DNA from: Treponema parvum
Lineage (GTDB): Bacteria > Spirochaetota > Spirochaetia > Treponematales > Treponemataceae
Length of the DNA stretch: 64,000 nt
NCBI RefSeq assembly: GCF_017893965.1
Contig: NZ_CP054142.1
Span: 62,001-126,000 of the forward strand
Direction: 5' to 3'
This document shows positions 25,867 through 34,320 of this stretch, in pieces (position 1 is the first letter of the stretch; the number at the start of each line of letters is the position of its first letter). The position numbers were made by a program, and so were the translations under genes. The notes beneath the pieces are model-generated. The model searched no databases and was not told where the DNA came from. It saw only the letters and a list, made by a program, of their open reading frames with translations.

Positions 25867-26960
25867 AAAGAGTCTACAATTTTTCGGCGGGACCGTCCTG
25901 CCTTCCGGAAGAAGTGCTCAAGGAATGTGCGGATGAAATGCTCGACTATAACGGCACCGGTCAGTCCGTCATGGAAATGAGCCACAGGTCAAAAGATTAT
26001 AAGCCCATAATCGAAGGCTGTGAAAAAAAGGTCCGCAAGCTAATGAACGTTCCTGACAACTACACAATCCTGTTTTTGCAGGGAGGAGCTTCGACACAGT
26101 TCGCCATGGTTCCGATGAATCTGGGTGTAAAAAAAGGCAAGGCCGCTTATGTAAACACCGGCATCTGGGCAAGCAAGGCGATCAAAGAAGCACAAAAATT
26201 TGTGGACGTGGACGTAATCGCAAGCTCGGAAGACAGGAATTTTTCCTATATTCCCAAACTTGAAAAAATAAGCGGCGATTACGATTATGTTTATGTGTGC
26301 TTTAATAACACCATAAAAGGAACTCACTTTGAATACATTCCGGACACCGGCGATATTCCGCTCGTAGCCGATATTTCGTCCTGTATACTTTCGGAACCGC
26401 TTGACGTGACGAAATTCGGGATTTTGTTTGCAGGTGCGCAAAAAAATCTTGCGCCGGCAGGAGTTACCCTCGTCATAATCAGAAACGATCTCATAACAGG
26501 AGCTCCGCTCAAAGGAACTCCCACGATGCTCAATTACAAAACGCACGCCGACGAAATGTCCATGTATAATACGCCTCCGTGCTACGCGGTATACGTTATG
26601 GGGAAAGTTCTTGACTGGATTGAAAAAAACGGCGGCGCCGAAGGCATGAAAAAGCGGAATTATGCAAAAGCCCAACTTTTTTATGATTATCTGGATAACA
26701 GCAAATTTTACCGTTCAACCGTAGAAAAGGGCAGCCGATCGATAATGAACATTCCTTTCCTTACAAAAGAAACGGACGCTGAAAAAGCCGAAGCTATAAA
26801 CAAAAAATTCGTGTCCGAAGCGGCGGCTCAAGGTATGGTAAACCTTGCCGGACACAGGACCGTCGGAGGAATGAGGGCTTCGATATACAATGCTATGCCG
26901 ATCGAAGGCGTTCAAAAACTTATTGCCTTTATGGAAAAATTTGCAAAAGAAAATTTTTAA
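25863..26960 (+). CDS. serC: Phosphoserine aminotransferase
   Basis: 365-residue PLP enzyme that converts 3-phosphohydroxypyruvate to phosphoserine. The start MKRVYNFSAGPSCLPEEVL is the canonical N terminus; an in-frame upstream ATG at 25818 lies inside rex and lacks a ribosome site, whereas GGAGAGAGG precedes 25863. Landmarks: LFLQGGASTQFAMVP, DISSCILSEP and the PLP-lysine block FAGAQKNLAPAGVT, and the C-terminal VGGMRASIYNAMP. Second gene of the rex operon. Confidence 0.96.
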   Translation: MKRVYNFSAGPSCLPEEVLKECADEMLDYNGTGQSVMEMSHRSKDYKPIIEGCEKKVRKLMNVPDNYTILFLQGGASTQFAMVPMNLGVKKGKAAYVNTGIWASKAIKEAQKFVDVDVIASSEDRNFSYIPKLEKISGDYDYVYVCFNNTIKGTHFEYIPDTGDIPLVADISSCILSEPLDVTKFGILFAGAQKNLAPAGVTLVIIRNDLITGAPLKGTPTMLNYKTHADEMSMYNTPPCYAVYVMGKVLDWIEKNGGAEGMKKRNYAKAQLFYDYLDNSKFYRSTVEKGSRSIMNIPFLTKETDAEKAEAINKKFVSEAAAQGMVNLAGHRTVGGMRASIYNAMPIEGVQKLIAFMEKFAKENF

Positions 26961-27042
26961 CCGTTTTTGAGCGGTCGCTTATTGGCAGCTGTACGCTTTC
27001 GTCGAGTTTGCTGCGCAAACATCGTGAATTAGGAGAAGACAA

Positions 27043-28227
27043 ATGTTTAAAATACAAACCTTAAATAAAATTTCGGCAAGGGGGCTGGATAAATTCCCGC
27101 GGGACGACTATGAAATAGCCTCGTCCATTCAGGATCCGGACGCAATCCTGGTGCGTTCGCAGGATATGCACAATATGGAAATAAAAGAAACCGTAAAAGC
27201 GGTAGCCCGCGCCGGAGCCGGTACGAATAATATTCCCATAAAAGAGCTTACGAGCAAAGGAATAGTAGTGTTTAATACGCCCGGAGCGAACGCAAACGCC
27301 GTAAAAGAACTTGTCATTCTGTCGCTGCTGCTTTCAAGCCGGCCCGTCTTTCAGGCGACAAAATGGATAAACGGCCTTGCCGGTAAGGGCGATGAAATTG
27401 AAGAACTGACGGAAAAAGGAAAGTCTCAATTCATAGGCAATGAGATCATGGGTAAAAAGCTCGGCGTCATAGGACTCGGCGTCATAGGAGCGATGGTTGC
27501 AAATTCCGCCGTAGAGCTCGGCATGGAAGTAATAGGTTTCGATCCGTTTATGTCGGTTGATTCGGCATGGCGACTGAATCAAAACGTAAAACACGCAGAA
27601 ACATTGGACACTCTTCTTTCAAAGGCGGATTATATCACGATTCATGTTCCGCAGACGGACGATACGAAAGGTCTCATATGCGCGAACACGCTGAAGGCTA
27701 TGAAAGACGGCGTAAAGATAATCAACATAGCGCGCGGCGGGTTGGTAAATAATGCGGATATGCTTGACGCTATCAAAAACGGAAAAGTTTCGTGCTTTGT
27801 CACCGATTTTGCGTCTGAAGACATACTTAATAACGAGAAGATAATATGCATGCCGCACCTTGGGGCGTCAACTCCCGAAGCGGAAGAAAACTGCGCTCTG
27901 ATGGCTGTAAAAGAGCTCCGCGATTTTTTGGAAAACGGCAACATTACCAATTCGGTTAATTTTCCGAAATGCGTAAGTGAAAATCCGATTCCAGGCGGGG
28001 GAACAAGGCTCTGCATCTCTCACATAAACGCGCCTGCGATGGTGGCAAAATTCACGACAATTCTGGGCGATGCAAATCTTAATATCGCGGGACTTATAAA
28101 TCAAAACAAGGGAGAATTGGCTTACAATATCATCGATGTGGACGGAACTGTTCCGGAAGAAACGCTGAGAGCCCTTGCGACAATTGAAAACGTAACAAAA
28201 GTTCGCCCGATTTTTGCAAAAAAATAA
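27043..28227 (+). CDS. serA: D-3-phosphoglycerate dehydrogenase
   Basis: 394 residues catalysing the first step of serine synthesis, oxidation of 3-phosphoglycerate with NAD. The NAD fold shows KLGVIGLGVIGAMVA, followed by NIARGGLVN and the catalytic His in CMPHLGASTPEAEENCA. The C-terminal ACT domain (about 320-394, NINIAGLINQNKGELAYNIIDVDG) usually mediates serine feedback. TTAGGAGAAG is the ribosome site. Lies 82 bases after serC in the same direction, in keeping with the rex-serC-serA unit. Confidence 0.95.
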   Translation: MFKIQTLNKISARGLDKFPRDDYEIASSIQDPDAILVRSQDMHNMEIKETVKAVARAGAGTNNIPIKELTSKGIVVFNTPGANANAVKELVILSLLLSSRPVFQATKWINGLAGKGDEIEELTEKGKSQFIGNEIMGKKLGVIGLGVIGAMVANSAVELGMEVIGFDPFMSVDSAWRLNQNVKHAETLDTLLSKADYITIHVPQTDDTKGLICANTLKAMKDGVKIINIARGGLVNNADMLDAIKNGKVSCFVTDFASEDILNNEKIICMPHLGASTPEAEENCALMAVKELRDFLENGNITNSVNFPKCVSENPIPGGGTRLCISHINAPAMVAKFTTILGDANLNIAGLINQNKGELAYNIIDVDGTVPEETLRALATIENVTKVRPIFAKK

Positions 28228-28238
28228 TTTGCGGATAT

Positions 28239-28940
28239 TTATTGAGGTATATCGTCGTCGGCCGGAAAAATTTCTTCCGGCTGTTCTTTTTTGTCTTTTT
28301 TTGCTCTTCTTTTGCCGGCGGACGATTGTCTTGTCGGCGACGCAAGAAATCCGAACATGCTTCCGCATATACCGCCGGCTATGTGGGCAAAGGTTGCGAT
28401 ATCCGAATCGCGGCTCCTGTTAAACAGCTCTCGTCCTATGTACAGTCCCAAGATCAACAAAAACGAAAGAGGTATCTCGTGCCGCGACATAGTCGCAAAA
28501 GAAGCAAGCAATATCATCATAAACGCTATGCCGCTTGAACCCATCAAAGGAGAAGGGATGAGACAAGCGTTTATGATACCGGTAACGAAGGCTGTAACGA
28601 GTATCATGATAAAAAGGACGACCGAGCCGTACCGCACTTCAAGGATCGGCCCCAGCAGCAGGATAAATCCGAAATTCGATAGGAGATGATTCCAGTCGCT
28701 GTGTCCGAGGATGTGTGAAAAAAGCTTAAAATAATCAAGTCCGTTATGCCAATCGAAGGCGTAGACCGATCCCTGACATCCGGGCGAAACGAAAAGCGCG
28801 GTTATGAGCCTGTGGTTAAAAATCACTGAATCCGAAATCAAGACTATTGATGACAACAGCGCAAACGTAAGCGTAACGGGTGCATTATATGTGATTTTGA
28901 ATTTTATTTTAGTCTTTTTTTGCGAGGCTCTGCCGCCCAT
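28239..28940 (-). CDS. Rhomboid-family intramembrane protease
   Basis: 233 residues with about six membrane segments. Rhomboid marks: FSHILGHSDWNHLLSNFGFILLLGPILE (loop 1 and helix 2 His/Asn), the catalytic serine in MGSSGIAFM and the catalytic histidine in FAHIAGGICGSMFGF. It should cleave membrane proteins within the bilayer. The tail (about 205-233) is cytoplasmic and highly charged. The ATG at 28940 with GGAG 6 bases upstream is preferred; two further ATGs (28976, 28991) exist but lie in, or next to, the dispersed repeat. Convergent with serA, only 11 bases apart. Confidence 0.82.
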   Translation of the reverse strand: MGGRASQKKTKIKFKITYNAPVTLTFALLSSIVLISDSVIFNHRLITALFVSPGCQGSVYAFDWHNGLDYFKLFSHILGHSDWNHLLSNFGFILLLGPILEVRYGSVVLFIMILVTAFVTGIINACLIPSPLMGSSGIAFMMILLASFATMSRHEIPLSFLLILGLYIGRELFNRSRDSDIATFAHIAGGICGSMFGFLASPTRQSSAGKRRAKKDKKEQPEEIFPADDDIPQ

Positions 28941-28962
28941 AAAACGCTCCGTTAAACTCTCC

Positions 28963-29015
28963 TTAAAAAATGACATGCGAGGAAATTTCAATTTCCGAGA
29001 ATGGCGTTTTCGTGC
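28963..29015. repeat. Dispersed intergenic repeat, copy B
   Basis: Inverted copy of 23433-23484. It includes the 16-base palindrome GGAAATTTCAATTTCC (28981-28996) and lies immediately upstream of the rhomboid gene. Confidence 0.8.
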
Positions 29016-29198
29016 GCTCTTTGCGCACAGTCCAATTTAAACTACCGTTTTTTGAAAGTTTTGTCTATTTAAAAATTTGCGGGAAACAATCCTCTCAGCG
29101 GTCGGATATGAAAGTTATGAGCTGATCAACCGACGGCGGTTATTATTAAAGCCGTATTGTGACGGTTGGTAAGCCGAAATTACTGTTTGAGAGGTGAA

Positions 29199-29262
29199 AC
29201 TTTAGATTATTCCCCATCAAAACTTTGGAATTTCCCCTGTGTTGACTTTAGGATTTTCGTAT
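29199..29262 (+). repeat. 64-bp direct repeat, left copy
   Basis: Matches 30511-30574 at 57 of 64 positions. It contains TTGACTTTAG and forms the -35 half of the ATPase promoter. Confidence 0.85.
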
Positions 29263-29270
29263 ATTATACT
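29242..29270 (+). promoter_or_regulatory. Promoter of the first AAA/DUF4143 ATPase
   Basis: TTGACT (29242-29247), 17 bases, TATACT (29265-29270). Start of transcription near 29277 gives a 45-nt leader carrying a GGAGAGGAG ribosome site. It lies within the in-frame upstream extension, which supports the start at 29322. Confidence 0.65.
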
Positions 29271-29321
29271 TTAGATTATTACCGGATAGACTCAGGGCGG
29301 ATTTACAAATGGAGAGGAGCT

Positions 29322-30491
29322 ATGATTAAAAGAACAGCGGCAGATACGTTGTTGCGTCTGGCTTCACAGTTTCCTGTTGTCGGCATAACAGGGCCGCGGC
29401 AAAGCGGAAAGTCGACGCTGGCAAAAGCCGTTTTTCCTGATAAAAGCTATGTCACTTTTGATGACCGGACGATGCGTAACCTTGCGGCGTCAAATCCGCA
29501 TGACTTTATCATGGCGTTCCCTGAGGGTGCGGTGATCGATGAAGCGCAGAAAGTACCGGAAATTTTTGACGCGATAAAACTGCATGTGGATCGGGAACAC
29601 AGCGCTCCCGGAAAATTTATATTGACGGGTTCCAGTCAATTCCGCTTAAAAGAAAATATGACGGACAGCCTGGCGGGGCGGGCCGCGTTTTTGAAGCTGC
29701 TGCCGTTTTCCATTCACGAGTTAAAGAGTGCCGGCATGCTGCCGGATAATCCGTACGAACTGATTTTTTCGGGACAATATCCTCCTCTCTATGATAAAGA
29801 CAAACATTTTATTCCGGAAGATTGGTATGAAAGCTATATCGATACTTATTTGGATTTGGATATACAAGATCGGATTAACCCCGGCAATCTTTCTCTTTTT
29901 AAAAAGTTCGTTCAGATATGCGCGGTGCATAGCGGGCGGCTGCTTTCTATGGACAGCATTGCGCGGGATGTCGGAATTTCTGCGCCGACGGTAAAGAGTT
30001 GGCTTTCCGTCTTGGAGGCTTCTTTTATTATTCACTTTCTTGAACCCAACACCAATAATCTTGGGAGAAGCATTGTAAAAACACCGAAGTTATACTTTGT
30101 CGATTCCGGGCTTATGTGCCATCTGTTGCGATTGGAAACAAAAGAGGATTTACTTCTGAGCAGGTACAAGGGTGCGGCTGTTGAGACCTTTGCCGTTGCA
30201 GAATTGCTAAAAGCTAGAATGAATCGGGGTAAAAAAACGAACCTGACATTTTTTAGAGACAGCAAGGGCTTGGAAGTGGATACGATTGCGGATTGGAAGA
30301 GGACTTTTGCGATTGAGATAAAAAGCGCCAATGCCCCGGACGCAAAATTGTCGAGCAGCTCAAAAAAATATTTGCAGCTGCTTAATGATGAAACGGCGAA
30401 AAGCGCGGTATTTTATTTGTCCGATATCAGCATGGACATTAACGGGACTTCCTACGTGAGCTGGCGCGATTGGGAAGATTTCGTGAAATGA
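29322..30491 (+). CDS. AAA ATPase with DUF4143 domain (first copy)
   Basis: 389 residues. The N-terminal AAA_14 ATPase has Walker A GPRQSGKST near residue 25, Walker B VIDEAQKVPEIF and sensor ILTGSSQF. The C-terminal DUF4143 region contains VGISAPTVKSWLSVLEASFI (winged-helix-like), KLYFVDSGLMCHLL, a conserved VETFAVAELLKA, and FFRDSKGLEVDTIADW leading to FAIEIKSA, a PD-(D/E)XK-like nuclease pattern. Family role is unknown; such genes are mobile and often present in many copies. It begins at 29322 with a strong ribosome site. It is flanked by 64-bp direct repeats, is isolated from other genes, and could be a small inserted cassette. Confidence 0.85.
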   Translation: MIKRTAADTLLRLASQFPVVGITGPRQSGKSTLAKAVFPDKSYVTFDDRTMRNLAASNPHDFIMAFPEGAVIDEAQKVPEIFDAIKLHVDREHSAPGKFILTGSSQFRLKENMTDSLAGRAAFLKLLPFSIHELKSAGMLPDNPYELIFSGQYPPLYDKDKHFIPEDWYESYIDTYLDLDIQDRINPGNLSLFKKFVQICAVHSGRLLSMDSIARDVGISAPTVKSWLSVLEASFIIHFLEPNTNNLGRSIVKTPKLYFVDSGLMCHLLRLETKEDLLLSRYKGAAVETFAVAELLKARMNRGKKTNLTFFRDSKGLEVDTIADWKRTFAIEIKSANAPDAKLSSSSKKYLQLLNDETAKSAVFYLSDISMDINGTSYVSWRDWEDFVK

Positions 30492-30510
30492 TACGAAATG
30501 GCAAAGTAAG

Positions 30511-30574
30511 ACTTTGGATTACTCCCTGCCAAAACTTTGGAATTTTCCCTGTGTTGACTTTAGAATTTTCGTAT
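30511..30574 (+). repeat. 64-bp direct repeat, right copy
   Basis: Second copy, directly downstream of the ATPase gene and upstream of the ACT-domain gene. The TATACT of the left copy's promoter is missing here, so the copy is not an equivalent promoter. Confidence 0.85.
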
Positions 30575-30608
30575 GGAAAAAACATACGATTGCTGCTAGA
30601 ATGAGGGC
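30574..30608 (+). promoter_or_regulatory. Promoter of the ACT-domain gene, leaderless geometry
   Basis: TAGAAT (30597-30602) ends 6 bases before the ATG at 30609. The -35 candidate TGGAAA (30574-30579) at 17 bases is weak. Confidence 0.4.
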
Positions 30609-30878
30609 ATGAATGCAATTATTACAGTTGTGGGTTCCGACAAGGTAGGAATCATAGCAAAAACAAGCGCTTTTTTGGCAAAACATTCAATAAATATTGC
30701 CGATATCACACAGACCGTTTTGTCGGGAAATTTCGTTATGATGATGATGGTAAACCTTGATACCGCCGACATTTCCATCGACGATCTACGCAAGGAAATG
30801 GATAAGATCAGTAAAGAAATGCAGGTTGAAATCAACGTCATGAACGAAAAAGTATTTTCCGCAATGCACAGAGTTTGA
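30609..30878 (+). CDS. ACT-domain protein, UPF0237 family
   Basis: 89 residues, essentially a single ACT domain (AIITVVGSDKVGIIAKTSAFLAKHSINIADITQTVLSGNFVMMM). ACT domains bind amino acids or other small ligands; this stand-alone family is conserved in many bacteria without an agreed function. It is cytoplasmic. The gene is short, intact and monocistronic, ending at a hairpin shared with the convergent dgt gene. Confidence 0.85.
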   Translation: MNAIITVVGSDKVGIIAKTSAFLAKHSINIADITQTVLSGNFVMMMMVNLDTADISIDDLRKEMDKISKEMQVEINVMNEKVFSAMHRV

Positions 30879-30898
30879 TCGATCTATCGATCGATTTT
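30877..30898. terminator. Hairpin between ACT gene and dgt
   Basis: GATCGAT (30877-30883) pairs with ATCGATC (30886-30892), followed by GATTTT. It could act on both strands; T run is short. Confidence 0.45.
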
Positions 30899-32168
30899 AA
30901 AAAGAAATTATTTCCTGATACACGGTTGTCGCATACTGGTCGGTCATTCCCGAAATGTATTCGATGATGCACTTTTTAAAAGATTCGTTGTCGTTTACAA
31001 AAAAAACAACCTTCGTATCGTATTTCAGAGTCCCGAAAATGCCGTCATGTCCCTGTTTTTTATAATCCGAATATTTTAAAAGCCATTCTTCAAAGGTTTT
31101 GCACAGATTGGGATAATTTCGCAGCGCAGAGGCGATTCTTCCGTTTTGTGCGTAAGGCTGCGTTCTTAAAAGAGTTCTGTAAAGAGTTTCGATAATGTTC
31201 GTGGCGTACTTTCCGAATTCTACCAGGCGCCAATGTTTATATATGTGCGCAATATTGAATTTTTTCAGCTCAAGAAGAAACGAAAAATATTCCGGCGAAA
31301 AACACAGTCCCTTTTCAGGCGAGCTTTGTTCGCACAGATCGACGATCAAATCATTGATCAAAACGGTAGTATTTACCGCCTTCCCGCTCCGCAAAGCCTT
31401 TTTTCCCTTATCGTTAAGACCGAGCGTAACAAGAACTATCTCCCGCAGGCGCCTGTAAGCCCCCATGTCAAGGATATGGTAAGTTCTTGCGTCTTCAAGG
31501 TCGCGCCCAAGGTAGGCGATCTTGTCCGCCACTTTTACAATACAGCCTTCCCACGTATAAGGCTGTATAAGCCCCGGACGTTTCATAGAGTACAGATCTA
31601 TAGCGGAAGTCCGCGGTTTTATTCCCTGCTGGTCGATTTCACCGCAATGACAGATAATTCCGTCCCTGACGGCATACGTGAGATCAAGACGCCTTTCAAC
31701 CCCGTCGGGGTCGGGCAATGTTTCAATATAATCTGCAAAAAAAAGGCTGTTCCGTTCGTGCCAGAATTTTTTAAGACCGCCGGCTCCGGCGCGGGTTTTC
31801 AAGAGGCCGTTAAGACAATTTTCTCCGTGGTGACCGAAAGGCGCATGCCCCATGTCGTGAGCAAGCGCTATGGCTTCGACAAGTTCCGTGTTGAGTCCCA
31901 AATATTTTGCAATGGTGCAAGCTACCGACGCCACGTGCTGCACGTGTTCCATGCGGGTGCACACGTGATCGTTATGAGGCGAAAAAAACACCTGAGTCTT
32001 ATGCTTTAAGCGTCTGTAAGCCTGACAATGCAGAATACGCGTATAATCGCGTTCAAAATCGCTTCGGATATCATTTCCGCGCGAATAAAGCCGGCTTTCG
32101 CGTAAAATGCATTGCTCCCAATTTTTGTTTTCGGGGCCGCAGCGGACTTTGTTGAATAAACCTTGCAT
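30897..32168 (-). CDS. dgt: dGTPase-like HD-domain triphosphohydrolase
   Basis: 423 residues. The HD metal site is RMEHVQHVASVACTIAKYLGL with EAIALAHDMGHAPFGHHGE, the hallmark of the dGTP triphosphohydrolases, which hydrolyse dGTP to deoxyguanosine and triphosphate and influence dNTP pools. An early block RDYTRILHCQAYRRLKHKTQVF matches family members. It lies 14 bases downstream of the nitroreductase gene on the same strand and should be co-transcribed with it. Cytoplasmic. Confidence 0.88.
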   Translation of the reverse strand: MQGLFNKVRCGPENKNWEQCILRESRLYSRGNDIRSDFERDYTRILHCQAYRRLKHKTQVFFSPHNDHVCTRMEHVQHVASVACTIAKYLGLNTELVEAIALAHDMGHAPFGHHGENCLNGLLKTRAGAGGLKKFWHERNSLFFADYIETLPDPDGVERRLDLTYAVRDGIICHCGEIDQQGIKPRTSAIDLYSMKRPGLIQPYTWEGCIVKVADKIAYLGRDLEDARTYHILDMGAYRRLREIVLVTLGLNDKGKKALRSGKAVNTTVLINDLIVDLCEQSSPEKGLCFSPEYFSFLLELKKFNIAHIYKHWRLVEFGKYATNIIETLYRTLLRTQPYAQNGRIASALRNYPNLCKTFEEWLLKYSDYKKQGHDGIFGTLKYDTKVVFFVNDNESFKKCIIEYISGMTDQYATTVYQEIISF

Positions 32169-32182
32169 ATTAGTCGTCGAAG

Positions 32183-32704
32183 TTACACAAATATAATGCG
32201 GCCGCTGCGGCGCGGTTTTGCTTCGTCCATAGCGCCCGAAGGATGTCCCACTATGCAGAACGCTATACCTTCATATTGTTCCGGAATTTTCCATCCCTGT
32301 TTGATCTTTTTGCCTTCAAGGGAACGGAAAACCTCATACGCCCTGTTTATCCAGCACGTAGCAAGGCCTAAAGAATAAGAGGCCAGCATCAGATTTTGCA
32401 TTACAAGAGAGCCGTCCTGAACGTAAAGAGGACAGGTGCTGTCGCCTAAAACGGCTATTACGGCGGGAGCTCCGTAAAACGGATCGCCGTCGCGCCCGAG
32501 AACTTCCGCATTAAGGCAGGACAATTTGTCGCGGACGGCTTTATCGGTAACGCAAACCGTTACGGATGTCTGGTTGTTTTTTCCGCTGGGAGCGTAAAGT
32601 CCCGCGTTTAGAATGGCCTTTAACTCTTCCGATGTGGGCATTTCGCCTGTATAAGAGCGGCAGCTGCGCCGTGACAGCAGGGCGTCCATAACCTTGTTTT
32701 CCAT
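32183..32704 (-). CDS. Nitroreductase family protein
   Basis: 173 residues with the FMN nitroreductase fold. The N terminus DALLSRRSCRSYTGEMPTSEELKAIL and LYAPSGKNNQTSVT bind FMN; the QNLMLASYSLGLATCWI block and IVGHPSGA complete the pattern. It likely reduces quinones or nitro compounds with NAD(P)H. A ribosome site GGAGG precedes the ATG. First gene of an operon with dgt. Confidence 0.88.
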   Translation of the reverse strand: MENKVMDALLSRRSCRSYTGEMPTSEELKAILNAGLYAPSGKNNQTSVTVCVTDKAVRDKLSCLNAEVLGRDGDPFYGAPAVIAVLGDSTCPLYVQDGSLVMQNLMLASYSLGLATCWINRAYEVFRSLEGKKIKQGWKIPEQYEGIAFCIVGHPSGAMDEAKPRRSGRIIFV

Positions 32705-32789
32705 AAAAACCTCCGTAGCTGATATTTTTTGTTCGTTAAAACAAATTTACATTGTATTCGCTTTATTGTCAAAATTATTACGGCTATTC

Positions 32790-32824
32790 TTGACGGCGAT
32801 CGATAAAAAAGGCATACTTTATCC
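32790..32824 (+). promoter_or_regulatory. Promoter of the PilZ gene, leaderless geometry
   Basis: TTGACG (32790-32795), 17 bases, CATACT (32813-32818), 6 bases, ATG at 32825. No ribosome site is seen. Confidence 0.6.
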
Positions 32825-33184
32825 ATGGCAAAGATCCAGAGGAGATTTGAACGCTTTAATACTTTTGCACGCGTCGAAGCTCCCGATATATGTCAAATTC
32901 ACGGCGCTCTTGCGGACATAAGCAAGTCCGGCTGCAAAGTGCGTTTCCCACTTTCTTTAACGATAGATATGGATCTTGACTATACGCTTAAAATAAAATT
33001 TACGCAAATGGATAAATCGCTTTTGTTCGTACTTATATGCCATCCCCAATGGCTTAAAGAAGACGACGGTTCCACTTTGATAGGTTTTGAATTCCTTCGA
33101 TCACCCGACACCGCCCGTTTTAACGATTATATTCAAAAGCTTGCGGATGACGAAATGGATTTAAAAAACGATTTTATAAACTGA
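32825..33184 (+). CDS. PilZ domain protein (cyclic-di-GMP binding)
   Basis: 119 residues forming one PilZ domain. The two c-di-GMP signatures are present: RRFERF near residue 6 (RxxxR) and DISKSG near 33 (D/NxSxxG). The tail IGFEFLRSPDTARFNDYIQKL matches PilZ ends. It would bind c-di-GMP and act on a partner that cannot be read here. The next gene begins 5 bases after its stop, so it is probably co-transcribed with the RlmM-like methyltransferase gene. Confidence 0.82.
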   Translation: MAKIQRRFERFNTFARVEAPDICQIHGALADISKSGCKVRFPLSLTIDMDLDYTLKIKFTQMDKSLLFVLICHPQWLKEDDGSTLIGFEFLRSPDTARFNDYIQKLADDEMDLKNDFIN

Positions 33185-33189
33185 ATTCT

Positions 33190-34176
33190 ATGTCCTGCCG
33201 CACAAAAAAACTACCCGGAGCAGCCTTGTTAGCGTTCCACGGAACGGAAGATCTCCTTTTAGACGAAATAAAAGACCGGCTGGGAATAAAGCGGCCGCCC
33301 GACGCCGTCTACGGCGATCTGCTTTATTTTGCCGATTGGCCCGCTGACAGTTTGCCTTACTGGTGTAAAACCGCAATGACGGAACCGTTTTTGCTGTATT
33401 TCGATTCCTGCAAAGAAGCGGCGAATTCTTTAAAAGAAATTCAAAGAAACTGGGCGCCGTACACGTACAGGCTGTTCAGACGCTCGAATTTCATTCACGA
33501 AAGCCTTCCCTATATAAATTTAAAGCCTAAAAAGTTTCCTTTTTGCATACCAAAAAGTCCCATAGGCTTATACACGCTCATAGACGAACATACTATCATT
33601 GCTTCCGCAAAAACGACGAGCTTTTTGCCGGCAGGAACGATAAACTTTGAAGAAAATCACAAAGATCCGCCGAGCCGCGCTTATTTAAAACTTCAGGAAG
33701 CCCTGTGCGCGGCCGATTGTCTTTTAGACACGGGACTGCCTAAGACGGGAGAGCGCTGCCTCGACGCGGGCGCCAGCCCCGGAGGCTGGACGTGGGTGCT
33801 TTCAGAGCTCGGCTGCTCCGTCCTTGCGGTAGACCGGGCGGAGCTTGCCTCCGGATTGATGAAAGATCCGCTTGTAAAATTTATAAAACACGACGCATTT
33901 ACCCTAAAACCCGAAGAATTGGGATCCTTCGATTGGATATTCAGCGACGTCATATGCTATCCGGAGCGTTTGTATAAATGGGTTCAAGTTTGGATCGAAA
34001 GCGGGCTTGCAAAAAACATGATCTGCACTATAAAGATGAAAATAAAAACGGAAACGCAGGATAAGATCGATTGGAATCTAATAAAAGAATTTGAAAATCT
34101 GCCTGAAAGCCGCATAGTGCATCTCAATTACAACAAACACGAACTTACGTGGCTGCACCGCGCCTGTAAAACGTAA
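33190..34176 (+). CDS. RlmM-like FtsJ-type RNA methyltransferase
   Basis: 328 residues. The C-terminal Rossmann domain has RCLDAGASPGGWTWVLSELG (SAM motif I, near 195), SDVICYP (motif IV with the catalytic Asp) and TIKMK (catalytic Lys), the layout of the 23S rRNA C2498 2'-O-methyltransferase RlmM and relatives. The N-terminal part (about 1-165) would be the RNA-binding THUMP-like region. The site may be 23S rRNA but is not proven. Follows the PilZ gene by 5 bases and lacks its own ribosome site. Confidence 0.78.
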   Translation: MSCRTKKLPGAALLAFHGTEDLLLDEIKDRLGIKRPPDAVYGDLLYFADWPADSLPYWCKTAMTEPFLLYFDSCKEAANSLKEIQRNWAPYTYRLFRRSNFIHESLPYINLKPKKFPFCIPKSPIGLYTLIDEHTIIASAKTTSFLPAGTINFEENHKDPPSRAYLKLQEALCAADCLLDTGLPKTGERCLDAGASPGGWTWVLSELGCSVLAVDRAELASGLMKDPLVKFIKHDAFTLKPEELGSFDWIFSDVICYPERLYKWVQVWIESGLAKNMICTIKMKIKTETQDKIDWNLIKEFENLPESRIVHLNYNKHELTWLHRACKT

Positions 34177-34228
34177 GAGTTAGTTCTGAGATTTTTATTA
34201 TTCACGACAAGGACATGATACGTCGACT

Positions 34229-34320
34229 CACCGAATAAAAGCCAGCTAAGACGCCGAAAAAAATCATTCCAACTCGCCGAAAAATATCTTTACAAAACGC
34301 CGAAAAATGCAATAATAAAA
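34229..34320 (+). repeat. Array of four 23-bp-period repeats
   Basis: CACCGAATAA at 34229, then CGCCGAAAAA at 34252, CGCCGAAAAA at 34275 and CGCCGAAAAA at 34298: the core recurs exactly every 23 bases, with unlike sequence between. The last two copies surround the -35/-10 boxes of the following ATPase gene. Confidence 0.85.

Larger units (their letters stand above)
28941..29321. other. Gene-poor stretch between rhomboid and the AAA ATPase
   Basis: Contains repeat copy B, a hairpin (CAACCG-ACGGC, 29127-29137, against GCCGT and CGGTTG, 29151-29168), the first 64-bp direct repeat and the ATPase promoter. I see no gene in it. Confidence 0.6.

Noticed and set aside
29166-29321. Longer N terminus of the first AAA ATPase
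   Set aside because: It lies upstream of the promoter and in the direct repeat; a strong ribosome site marks 29322.
34229-34320. CRISPR array or plasmid iterons
   Set aside because: Only four short cores with a 23-bp period, no spacers of normal length, no cas or rep genes nearby.
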